Positions 7,972 to 16,602 of a stretch of 64,000 nt of DNA are shown here, piece by piece (within the stretch, counting starts at the first letter, position 1; every line of letters starts with the position of its first letter). Source of the stretch: Martelella sp. NC20. Lineage in GTDB: Bacteria; Pseudomonadota; Alphaproteobacteria; Rhizobiales; Rhizobiaceae. The translations under genes and the position numbers were made by a program. The notes beneath the pieces are model-generated. The model saw nothing but the letters and a program-made list of their open reading frames with translations. It was not told the origin of the DNA and ran no database searches. The stretch covers positions 1-64,000 of the forward strand of contig NZ_CP054861.1 in assembly GCF_013459645.1 (NCBI RefSeq). Direction: 5' to 3'.

Positions 7972-9106
7972 CGATTTCAAGATCCGCAGCGTCGAGGCAA
8001 TCCCCGTCGCCTACCCCGAGCCGGTCGACCACAACCGGACGCGTTCCGTCTGCCTCGTGAAAATCACCGCCGAGAGCGGCGCGACCGGGTGGGGCGAATG
8101 CTGCACCTATTTTCCCGAGGCGAGCCGTGCGGCGGCCTGCCTCGTGGAGGGCATGGCCGAAATCGTCATCGGCCGCAGCGCACTTGAGACCGAGGCGATC
8201 TGGGAGAAGCTGAAAAGCCATAGCTGGTGGTACGGCACCGGCGCCGGCATCGCCTCCATGGCGATCTCGGGCATCGATATCGCCCTCTGGGATCTCAAGG
8301 GCAAGCTCTTGAACACGCGGGTGCTCGATCTCCTGGGCGGGCCGGTGCACGAGCGTCTGCCGGCGATCGCGAGCCTGCACGGCACCAAACGCGATATCGA
8401 CGCCATGGCCGAGGAGATCGCCGGCTACACCGCGACCGGGCTGCACGGCGCCAAGATCGGGTTCGGCAAGGCCGGCGACGCCCATCTCGGCTTCGACCAT
8501 GACCGCGATGTCGCCTTCGTCAGAGCCGTGACCGAGGCGATGGGTCCGGACAAGCAGCTGATGGTCGATCTCGGCGTCAAGAACCACTGGGATGTCGCCA
8601 CCGCGATCACCCGCGCGCGCGCCTTCGAGGACTATAGGGTCGGCTGGCTGGAGGAGCCGCTCGGCAACGACGATCCGGAGGGCTACCGGGCGCTCAGGGC
8701 CGCGACCGGAATCCGCATCGCCTATGGCGAGCGCGAATGGAACGCCCGCGGCGTGGAGCGGATCGTGATGAGCGGCACCGTGGATGTGATCGGCCTCGAT
8801 CCCGGCCGGGTGGAGGGCATCACCGGCTTCCGCAAGGCCGCAGATATCTGCGCCCGCAACCGCCGTCAGGCCAATGCCCACAATTTTTCAACCGCGATCG
8901 TCGGCGCGGCGAGCCAGGCGTTGAGCTTCGCGTCCACCGCCTGCCGCCTGCTCGAGCTGCAGCCGGTCTATGGCCCGGCCCAGCGCGACCTCGTCGACCG
9001 GCCCGTCAGCCACGTCAATGGCTTCGTCACCATGCCGGAAGGACCGGGCCTCGGGATCGTGATCAACGAGGACCTGGTCGCGTCCGCACGGCTCGACCGC
9101 CGCTGA
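7964..9106 (+). CDS. Mandelate racemase/muconate lactonizing family (enolase superfamily) dehydratase
   Basis: A 380-residue enolase-superfamily protein with an N-terminal capping domain and a C-terminal barrel. Metal ligands fit D in LMVDLG, E in WLEEPLG and E in AYGERE. A His in NAHNFSTAI matches the His-Asp acid/base pair of the mandelate-racemase subgroup, which includes sugar-acid dehydratases. The usual Lys-x-Lys motif reads Gly162-Ala-Lys164, so one lysine is missing. ATG 7964 is chosen because it overlaps the preceding stop by 8 bases. The likely role is dehydration of an aldonate to a 2-keto-3-deoxy acid. Confidence 0.88.
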   Translation: MSDDFKIRSVEAIPVAYPEPVDHNRTRSVCLVKITAESGATGWGECCTYFPEASRAAACLVEGMAEIVIGRSALETEAIWEKLKSHSWWYGTGAGIASMAISGIDIALWDLKGKLLNTRVLDLLGGPVHERLPAIASLHGTKRDIDAMAEEIAGYTATGLHGAKIGFGKAGDAHLGFDHDRDVAFVRAVTEAMGPDKQLMVDLGVKNHWDVATAITRARAFEDYRVGWLEEPLGNDDPEGYRALRAATGIRIAYGEREWNARGVERIVMSGTVDVIGLDPGRVEGITGFRKAADICARNRRQANAHNFSTAIVGAASQALSFASTACRLLELQPVYGPAQRDLVDRPVSHVNGFVTMPEGPGLGIVINEDLVASARLDRR

Positions 9107-9155
9107 CGGGCGGACGAACCCGTCGAAAGAATTCGATAACAAGGGAGGATACCGA

Positions 9156-10169
9156 ATGAAACTTGAACTCAACAAACGCGCACTGCTGCAGCTTGTGGCG
9201 GGAGGCCTGACCTTCGCCGCACTCGCCACAAGCGGCGCTGAGGCCCAGGAAACCAAACTGCGTCTGTCGCACCATCTGGCCCCCGGCCATCTGGTCGATG
9301 TCGCCTCGCATCGGTTTGCCGATCTCGTATCGGAGTATACCGATGGCGCGGTCAGCGTGGAGGTTTTCCCCTCCGGCCAGATCGCCGGCCTGCGTCAGGG
9401 CGCGGAGGCGGTCCAACTCGGCACCGTCGATTTCGTCTGGACCGACATGGGTACGCTCGGCAACTGGCGGCCTGAATACGGCTTCGTCAGCCTGCCGTTC
9501 CTGTTCTCGGGCAATGAGCATTTCGCGGCGTTCTTCGACGGCGAGGGCGGCGAAAAGGTCGCCGAGAGCTTGCGCCGGAACCTCAACATCGAGGTACTCG
9601 GCTTTGGCAATGCCGGCTTTCGCGTGGTCGCTACCCGCGAGACGCCGGTGCGCGAGCCCGCCGACCTGAAGGGCGTGCGAATCCGCGTGCCTGAAATCCC
9701 GATCTATATCAGCGCCTTCAAGAGCGTCGGCGCCAACCCGACGCCGCTCGCCTGGGGCGAGGTCTATACCGCAATGCAGACCGGCGTGATCGATGCCGTC
9801 GAAAATCCCGCCGAGGGACTCGTCAACGGCGCGCTGAACGAGGTTGCCCACCACATCTCGAAGACCAACCACATCATGACCGACGTCAATCTGTTCGCCA
9901 ATGCCGGCAAGTTTGACGCCCTTGACGCCGGCGAGCAGGACGCGATCCACCGCGCGGCCGAGACCGCCCTCGCGGAATTCAACGACGCCACGGCCGAGGC
10001 CTCGGACGAATACTGGGCCCAGCTAGCAGAGACCATGGAGGCGATCGACGACCCCGATCGCCCCGCCTTCCAGAAGGCCATGGCTCCGGTCTGGGATGAA
10101 TTCGTCGCACGCGCGGGCGAGCCTGGCCAGGCGTGGATCGATCTCGTGGTTGCAGCCGACCCGACCTGA
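9156..10169 (+). CDS. TRAP transporter solute-binding protein, DctP family
   Basis: A 337-residue periplasmic binding protein of the DctP family. A signal peptide of about 30 residues ends near SGAEAQE, and the mature protein starts with KLRLSHH. The family's conserved arginine lies in the LKGVRIRVPE segment, which normally binds the substrate's carboxylate, so the ligand is probably an organic or sugar acid. The ATG follows AAGGGAGG. It is separated from the small permease gene by a stem-loop. Confidence 0.93.
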   Translation: MKLELNKRALLQLVAGGLTFAALATSGAEAQETKLRLSHHLAPGHLVDVASHRFADLVSEYTDGAVSVEVFPSGQIAGLRQGAEAVQLGTVDFVWTDMGTLGNWRPEYGFVSLPFLFSGNEHFAAFFDGEGGEKVAESLRRNLNIEVLGFGNAGFRVVATRETPVREPADLKGVRIRVPEIPIYISAFKSVGANPTPLAWGEVYTAMQTGVIDAVENPAEGLVNGALNEVAHHISKTNHIMTDVNLFANAGKFDALDAGEQDAIHRAAETALAEFNDATAEASDEYWAQLAETMEAIDDPDRPAFQKAMAPVWDEFVARAGEPGQAWIDLVVAADPT

Positions 10170-10188
10170 GCGGGTCCGCCTTCCATCC

Positions 10189-10210
10189 GGGCGCCGGTTT
10201 GCCGGCGCCC
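10189..10210 (+). terminator. Stem-loop after DctP gene (attenuator or mRNA-stabilising hairpin)
   Basis: A perfect 9-bp inverted repeat (GGGCGCCGG / CCGGCGCCC) with a TTTG loop, followed by CATTCTTTTC. It lies 19 bases after the binding-protein stop and before the DctQ Shine-Dalgarno. This placement fits partial termination or 3'-end protection that leaves more binding protein than permease. Confidence 0.7.
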
Positions 10211-10232
10211 CATTCTTTTCGAGGAGGTCCCC

Positions 10233-10757
10233 ATGACATCACGACACGAACTCGCCCGATCGCTTCCGGTGCGGATATTGCGGCTTGTCTGCGAAATCGC
10301 TCTGGCGCTAATCGTCGCGAGCTATGCGATCATCACCTGCGCGCAGGTGTTCTATCGCTTCATCCTCAACGATTCGCTGGTCTGGTCGGAAGAGCTGGTG
10401 CGCTACGGCCTGTTGTGGGGCGTGATGATCGGCGCCGCTATCGCTGCCGACAGGGGGCTGCATATCGCGCTGGCGCCGCTTCAGGGAACGGTGCGCGCGC
10501 CGGCCGCGGTGGCGACGATGGAGTGGATCGTTGCCGCGGCCGTGGTGCTGTTTTGCGCGATCATGGGCTATGCCGGCTGGCGCTACATAAGCCAGCTCTG
10601 GTTCATGACGTCGCCCGCAGCCCAGATTCCGATGCGCTACGTGTTTGCCGCCCTTCCTGTCGGAGCAGTGCTGATCTCCGTGTTCGTTGTCATCCACACC
10701 ATTGCCGGCACCTACAGCTTACCACGAACCGACGGCAATACGGAGCATCCGGCATGA
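10233..10757 (+). CDS. TRAP transporter small permease, DctQ family
   Basis: A 174-residue membrane protein with about four transmembrane helices, the usual DctQ layout. The EELVRYGLLWGVMIGAA stretch is characteristic of the family. A GAGGAGG Shine-Dalgarno precedes the ATG. Its stop overlaps the start of the large permease (ATGA), so the two membrane subunits are translationally coupled. Confidence 0.92.
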   Translation: MTSRHELARSLPVRILRLVCEIALALIVASYAIITCAQVFYRFILNDSLVWSEELVRYGLLWGVMIGAAIAADRGLHIALAPLQGTVRAPAAVATMEWIVAAAVVLFCAIMGYAGWRYISQLWFMTSPAAQIPMRYVFAALPVGAVLISVFVVIHTIAGTYSLPRTDGNTEHPA

Positions 10758-12031
10758 CAATCGCGATCCTGTTTGCCGGTTTCGGCATTCTTCTCGTTCT
10801 CGGCGTTCCGCTCGCCTTTTCCATGGGTCTGTCGGCGGTCATCGCCATCCTCGCCTCCGGCGACCAGTCGATCCTGATCGTTCCGCAACGCATCGTCGCC
10901 TCGCTCGACAGTTTCGCGCTGCTGGCCGTTCCGCTTTTCATTCTCGCCGGTGAACTGATGAACGCGAGCGGCATTACCCAGCGGATTGTCGCCTTCTCGC
11001 GCGCGGCCATCGGCCATCTCAAGGGCGGGCTCGCCCAGGCCAACATCCTGTCGAACATGTTCATGGCGGCACTTTCGGGCTCGTCGCTCGCCGACCTGTC
11101 GGCGATCGGCTCGATGATGATTCCGGCCATGACCCGGGAGGGCTACAAGAAATCCTATTCGGTTGCCGTGACCTCGTGCGCGGCGCTGATGGCTCCGATC
11201 ATTCCGCCGAGCATCATTGCCGTGATCTACGGTTCGATGACCGGTATTTCCATCGGGGCGATGTTTCTCGGCGGGGCGCTGCCGGGTCTTATGGCCGGCC
11301 TCGGGATCATGGTCCTGGCGCGGGTCATGGCGACCAGAGGCGGGGCCGGCGGGCATCGGCGGGCAACGCGTGCCGAGTTCATGAAAGCCGGAGGCGGCGC
11401 CCTGCCCGCCCTGATGGTGCCCGTCATCATCGTCGGCGGCATTCTTTCCGGCATCTTCACGCCGACGGAAGCCGGCGCGGTCGCGGTCGCCTATGCCGCC
11501 CTCTACGGCATCATCGCCCGTCGCTTCACGGCTGCCGGCGGCTACCGCCTGCTGCTGTCGGCGGGCGTGACCACGGCAAGCGCCCTGATCATCCTGGCCG
11601 GCGCATCGCTGTTCAGCTATGTCCTGGTCTCGAGCGGGTTCGCCGAGACCACGTTGCAGGGCTTCGTCGCCCTGACCGACAATCCGCAGATCGCGCTGCT
11701 CTTGATCTTCATCCTGCTCGTGATCCTCGGCATGTTCGTGGAAACGGTGTCGGCCCTCATTCTGGTGGTGCCGATTCTGACGCCGATCGCCCAGTTCTAC
11801 GGTTACGACGGCGTGCAGTTCGGCATCTTCACGCTGATGGCGCTGGTTCTGGGCGGACTGACGCCGCCGGTCGGCATTCTTGCCATGGTCGCCTGCCGGA
11901 TCGCGAATGTGGAGTATACCAAGACCTTCGGTATGCTGACTCCGTTCATCCTCTGGTGGGCCGCGGCAACGCTGATCGTCGGCTACGTTCCCTTCCTCAC
12001 AGGTTGGCTGCCCTCGCTGGTGCTCGACTGA
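10754..12031 (+). CDS. TRAP transporter large permease, DctM family
   Basis: A 425-residue integral membrane protein of the DctM family with about 12 hydrophobic segments. Landmarks are GVPLAFSMG near the N-terminus, SGSSLADLSAIGSMMIPAM, PPSIIAVIYG, FTPTEAGAVAV and GGLTPPVGI. It forms the ion-driven channel that works with the DctP/DctQ pair upstream. It is the last intact gene of the sugar cluster; the following 159 bases hold no gene and run into IS debris. Confidence 0.94.
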   Translation: MTIAILFAGFGILLVLGVPLAFSMGLSAVIAILASGDQSILIVPQRIVASLDSFALLAVPLFILAGELMNASGITQRIVAFSRAAIGHLKGGLAQANILSNMFMAALSGSSLADLSAIGSMMIPAMTREGYKKSYSVAVTSCAALMAPIIPPSIIAVIYGSMTGISIGAMFLGGALPGLMAGLGIMVLARVMATRGGAGGHRRATRAEFMKAGGGALPALMVPVIIVGGILSGIFTPTEAGAVAVAYAALYGIIARRFTAAGGYRLLLSAGVTTASALIILAGASLFSYVLVSSGFAETTLQGFVALTDNPQIALLLIFILLVILGMFVETVSALILVVPILTPIAQFYGYDGVQFGIFTLMALVLGGLTPPVGILAMVACRIANVEYTKTFGMLTPFILWWAAATLIVGYVPFLTGWLPSLVLD

Positions 12032-12190
12032 AATCGCCTCCTGAACGCAACGGTTATCGCATGAGATTGCAAACTTCCGTCAGAATCTGGAGAGTGGTCC
12101 GAGCGATATCCGGGGGCAAATGAGGCGCTGAAAGGGCATTGTAAACTTAACGTGCGGGAGACAGCTATAGCCCGCTTGCCTCACGGCGGT

Positions 12191-12894
12191 TCATGTCCGA
12201 GCGATTTCCGCCCACAGGTTCATCGCCTCTGAACGCAGGTCACGATGATGGCTGGATGAGATGTCGTGTCGGGGGATGTGGAACAGGTTGGCAATTGGAT
12301 GGAAACGAAGCGCTGCAAATGGCGCGGAGACTTGAAGCGTTTCAGGATCCGTTCCCATCGTCGGAATGGCTGATGGGAATTCTCCGCCCGATTGTTCAGG
12401 CCTTTATGCGAACGACAGTTGGCATAATCTCGCGCTTTGCAGCATCGCAAGATCGAAGCTTGTCGGTGATCATCACCCGCGGCGCGCGGCCCTGGCCCTT
12501 CAACAGCTTGCGCATCAGGCGCTTGGCCGCCTTGGCATTGCGGCGGCTTTGCACCAGAACCTCCAGAACGAAACCGTCCTGATCGACAGCACGCCAGAGC
12601 CAGTGCTTCTCGCCGCCGATCGAAACGACGACCTCGTCGAGATGCCACTTGTCACCCAGCCGGCCGGCTGAGCGGCGGCGGATCTCGCTGGCGAAGGCGC
12701 GGCCGAACGTCTCTGCCCACAGCCGGACTGTCTGGTGCGAGACAATAATCCCCCGGGCCGCCAGCATGTCCTCGACCATTCGCAAGCTGAGAGGAAAACG
12801 GAATTAGAGCCACACGGCGTGGGCGATGATCTCGGCCGGGAAACGATGGCGGCGACAAAGCGGGCACGGTCTGCCATGCCCCGTCATCGCACAT
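12191..12894 (-). pseudogene. IS6-family transposase remnant
   Basis: Read on the minus strand this is an IS6-type DDE transposase. [15 protein letters not shown] is followed by a TAA at 12804-12806 where the family has Tyr. It continues with [40 protein letters not shown] (the first catalytic Asp lies in the WHLDEV segment) and ITDKLRS. A frameshift near 12410 leads to SHKGLNNRAENSH (with the late Glu), and another near 12290 to the C-terminal ANLFHIPRH and WAEIART. No terminal repeats were found on both sides. It is inactive, and bases 12032-12190 between it and the TRAP genes hold no gene. Confidence 0.85.
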
Positions 12895-15067
12895 CGAGAT
12901 CCACCGCCGCTCAGCCGTCCGGGTTCGATTGCCCCGGCTGCGCCTGGCCAGACCCGAAACATACCAGCTCGTTCGAGTTCTGCGAGAACGGCGCCAAGGC
13001 GATCACCTGGGAATCAACATCCAAGCGCGCCGCTCCGGATTTCTTCGCAGCGCATCCCGTGGCGGACCTCTGGCAATGGAACGACCACAAGCTCGAAGAC
13101 CAGGGGCGGCTCACCCATCCCTGATCTACGATCATGCCAGTGACCGTTATCTTCCGATTGAATGGGATGCGGCATTCGCGCGGATCGCTTCGGGGCTCAA
13201 TAGCCTGCCAAGCCCGCACATGGCCGAGTTCTATACGTCTGGCCGCGCTTCCAACGAGGCGGCGTTCCTCTTCCAGCTGTTCGTCCGCGCCTACGGCACC
13301 AACAATTTCCCCGATTGTTCCAACATGTGCCACGAGGCTACCAGCGTCGGCCTGCCGATGTCTATCGGCGTCGGCAAGGGCACAGTGACCCTTGAGGACT
13401 TCGACCATACCGATGCGATCTTTTCGTTCGGCCACAATCCCGGCACCAACCATCCGCCCATGATGACGACACTACACAAGGCTTCCCGCCGCAGCGTGCC
13501 AATCGTTGTGTTCAACCCGCTGAAAGAACGCGCCCTGGAACGGTTTGCCGCCCCGCAGGACCCGATCGAGATGACGACCCTGTCCTCGACCCCGATCGCG
13601 TCTGCTTATCATCAAGTTCGCACCGGTGGCGATCGCGCTGCGCTCAAGGGCATGATGAAGCGCATCTTTGAACGGGATGCGGCCGATATCGCAGCCGGCG
13701 GTGCGGGCGTGCTCGACCGCATTTCATTGCGACCCATACTATTGGCCTCGAAGCGCTGAAAGCTGATGTCGCGCGGACCGAATGGCCTGAAATCTTCGAG
13801 AAATCCGGCCTGACGCTTGAGGCTCTCGACAGCGCCGTCGATGTCTATCTCAAGGCAAAGAACGTTATCCTTTGTTATGGCATGGGAATTACCCAGCACG
13901 CCAATGGCACGGTCAATGTCCGGCAGCTTGCCAATTTCCTTATGCTGCGGGGTAATATCGGACGCCAAGGTGCCGGAATATGTCCACTGCGCGGCCATTC
14001 CAATGTCCAGGGCGATCGTATCGTCGGCATCACTGAAATTCCGAATGCCGTGCTTCTCGACGGCATGGAAAAGGCCTTCGGTTTTCGACCGCCTTCGAAA
14101 AAGGGGCACAATGCTGTGAAGGCCATCGAAGCCACTATCGACGGCAAGTCGAAAGCGCTCGTTTGCCTCGGCGGCAATCTCGCCGTCGCCATGTCGGATC
14201 CGGAAGCGACTTTCGCGGGCATGCGTAAGCTCGATCTTGCCGTCCATTTGGCGACAAAGCTCAATCGCTCGCATTTGTTCCTGGCAAAGACGTCGATCAT
14301 CCTGCCGGTTCTAGGCCGTACGGATCTGGACATTCAGGCGACAGGACGTCAATCTGTTACGGTGGAGGACTCAATGTCGATGGTGCACGCGTCGCGGGTT
14401 TTCTAAAACCACCGAGTGACCAGTTGCGCTCGGAACCTTGGATCGTTGCCGGCATAGCCAAAGCGACGCTCGGCGACCGGTACGATATCGATTGGGAGGA
14501 GATGGTCGGCGACTACGGCCTGGTCCGCGACAAGATTGAGATCGTCTTTCCGGATTTTCATGATTTCAAACCCGCGTGAAAACGCCCGGAGGCTTTCGCC
14601 TCACTGTCGCAGCATCGGATCGCATCTGGAAGACGCCGTCCGGCAAAGCTGAATTTCTCGTTGCACCCGGCCTGGACGAGGAGGTTCGCCTGCGAGACCC
14701 CAGTGCCCTTGTGCTGACGCACCTTGCGCAGCCACGACCAGTACAACACCACGATCTACGGCCTCAATGACCGGTATCGCGGAGTCTTCGGCCGCCGCGA
14801 TGTTGTGTTTATGAGCCGAAGGGATCTTGAAGTGCATGGTCTGGCAGACGGCGACATGATCGACATCGAAGCCATCGCAGCGAGTGATGCCCGGACAGTC
14901 CATGGATTTACCGCCGTTGCTTATGACATCCCGCCTGGCTCGGTGGCCGGATACTATCCCGAAATGAACCAGGTCATTGTGCTGTCCGACTATGACAAGA
15001 AATACGGTACGCCGGCCTACAAGGGCGTTCCGGTGAAGATACGCCGGTCAGAGTGTGGGCTTCGATT
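12895..15067 (+). pseudogene. ydeP: YdeP/FdhF-like molybdopterin oxidoreductase remnant
   Basis: The reading frame of a YdeP-type molybdopterin oxidoreductase (about 760 residues when intact) can be followed in pieces over 2.2 kb. [13 protein letters not shown] starts near 12920; after a frameshift near 13122 come [15 protein letters not shown] and [14 protein letters not shown]; after one near 13730 come [20 protein letters not shown] and GNIGRQGAGICPLRGHSN. Further shifts near 14400, 14575 and 14715 lead to SHDQYNTTIYGLNDRYRG and GSVAGYYPE. The N-terminus is missing next to the first IS6 remnant and the C-terminus is cut by the second IS6 element at 15068. At least five frame breaks make it a clear pseudogene. 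Confidence 0.88.
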
Positions 15068-15964
15068 GGGCCTGTCGCAAACAATCTCGGAGCGCGCGAT
15101 TATCCCTTAAGCATCTTCATTTTCATGCTTTGTTAACTTTTTGCAGTCCGAAGAGGCACCGGCGCGCACGCGAATCGTTCTGGTCGTTGACAGTCCAGCC
15201 GCCGGAAAAAGCCAAAGCCTTTCCTCAACCACAGCATAGCCTCGAAACCCGCGATGGTTTGCCGCGCCGTGTTGAAAGATTGGAAGCTATCGATCTTTGG
15301 CATGTTCCTTTTACCCGGAAATGGTCACTTTCGATGCCTTGCTGGAGGTGCTTGGTGACATAGTGGACGGGGTCCGGATGGAGAAACCCGTCATCAACCG
15401 ACTTTTTGATCGTAGCCGGGAAGATGTTGGCCCCGTCCGTCCCGATCCTGTTCGGCTACAACAAGGGTTCATCTTTGAGCATCTTGCGGAAGAACCGCCT
15501 GGCGGCGTCGAGATCGCGCTTAGCGGTCAACAGCAAACCCACCGGATTACCGTGTTTATCGATGGCTCGGTACATATAGCGCCATTTGCCGCGGATCTTG
15601 ACGTAGGTCTCATCGATCCGGACCGAGCCGCAATGCGGTCGCCGAAACTGCCGCAACCGTTTCTCCATCATCGGCGCATAAGCCAATACCCAGCGGTTGA
15701 TCGTGCTATGGTCGACCTCGAAGCCCCGCTCCCGAAACATTTCCTCCAAGTCCCGATAGCTGAGCGGGTAGCGCAAGTACCAGGCAATCGCCTGTACAAT
15801 CAGCCATGCCTCGAAATGCCTGCCTTTGAAATCATCCTTCGACTGGCGCTTCGGCTTTTCGGCAATGGTATTCAGAATCATGGGCTCGCTCCGCAACTTT
15901 CGGAGCGGCAAAATCCATACCTATGGTCAACATACCGTTAACCCCGAAAATTAGCGACAGGCCC
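15068..15964. mobile_element. IS6-family insertion sequence, decayed, with matching ends
   Basis: An 897-bp element bounded by inverted ends. The left end is GGGCCTGTCGCAAA at 15068-15081; the right end, read inward, is GGGCCTGTCGCTAA at 15951-15964, so 13 of 14 bases match. The length and single transposase gene fit IS6. The 8 bases outside each end (CTTCGATT and GAGAAACT) are not alike, so there is no target-site duplication, as expected after a deletion or cointegrate event. It truncates the ydeP remnant. Confidence 0.82.
15123..15911 (-). pseudogene. IS6-family transposase (second), broken
   Basis: A minus-strand IS6-type transposase. The first 151 residues are intact: KGRHFEAWLIVQAIAWYLRYPLSYRDLEEMF, then VRIDETYVKIRGKWRYMYRAID with the first catalytic Asp. 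A TAG at 15456-15458 follows DEPLL. The same frame continues with IGTDGANIFPATIKK and DPVHYVTKHLQQGIE. A frameshift near 15310 then leads to the MPKIDSF, TARQTIAGFEAMLWLRKGF segment and a final LFGLQKVNKA ending at 15123. It has at least three lesions and is inactive unless supplied in trans. It is clearly different from the copy at 12191. Confidence 0.85.
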
Positions 15965-15983
15965 GAGAAACTCTCCATACCGG

Positions 15984-16589
15984 TTAAGACAGCGCGTCTT
16001 CGATGTGGCGGCGATAGGGTTCATACGCCTTGAGCCGCGAGCGATAGGCCGCCAGATGCGGCAGATCCGGAAGCGAGTCGCTGTCGGCCACCGCCAAGAG
16101 CCCCCAGCGATGGATAGCCGGGGCGGCCGCTATGTCCGCCAAAGTCAGAACATCCGCCGCAAGATATGCGGAACGACCGAGTTGCCCATCCAGATGCCTG
16201 AATGCTTCGACAACGGGGCCCAGATCGCCCTCGCCGCCGGCCTGACGCGCTTTTCGCAACCGGGTCAGCGGCGGGGTGAGCGATAGCGACGCCCAGTCCA
16301 TCCAGCGGTCGATGCGGGCCCTGCCGGGCGCGTCTTCCGGCCAGAGTTCACCGCAGGAAGCGCCGGAGGCGAGGAAACGCAAAATGGCGTTGGACTCCCA
16401 CGTCACGAAATCGCCGTCCCTGATCACGGGCACCTTGCCAAAGGGCGTCAGCCGCGCGAGCTCTTCAGGGTTTTCAGCACCCGACCCGCGCCCCATGGGC
16501 ACGAGATCGAACGGTCTGTCGATCTCCTCCAGAAGCCAGAAAACCTTGGCGCAGTTCGACGAATTCCGTCGTCCGTATACTGTCAGCAT
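15984..16589 (-). CDS. Glutathione S-transferase family protein
   Basis: A 201-residue GST-type protein: an N-terminal thioredoxin-like domain (MLTVYGRRNSSNCAKVFWLLEE, with Ser/Asn/Cys in the catalytic position), the cis-proline FGKVPVIRD and ESNAILRFLA for glutathione binding, then a helical C-terminal domain with the LTLADIAAAPAI motif. ATG 16589 is chosen because GGAGG sits at the right distance. It ends the minus-strand run after the three MmgE/PrpD genes, 13 bases from the last. It might conjugate, isomerise or remove glutathione from the pathway's substrate. Confidence 0.88.
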   Translation of the reverse strand: MLTVYGRRNSSNCAKVFWLLEEIDRPFDLVPMGRGSGAENPEELARLTPFGKVPVIRDGDFVTWESNAILRFLASGASCGELWPEDAPGRARIDRWMDWASLSLTPPLTRLRKARQAGGEGDLGPVVEAFRHLDGQLGRSAYLAADVLTLADIAAAPAIHRWGLLAVADSDSLPDLPHLAAYRSRLKAYEPYRRHIEDALS

Positions 16590-16602
16590 ATCAATCCTCC
16601 AT

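Noticed and set aside
1..12031. A classical rhamnose operon
   Set aside because: Only the mutarotase-family gene fits. Rhamnose isomerase, kinase, aldolase and the ABC importer of the rhizobial rha locus are absent.
12134..12146. GGGCATTGTAAAC as a terminal repeat of the first IS6 remnant
   Set aside because: The position suits an IS end, but no matching inverted copy was found on the other side, so the element's borders cannot be set.
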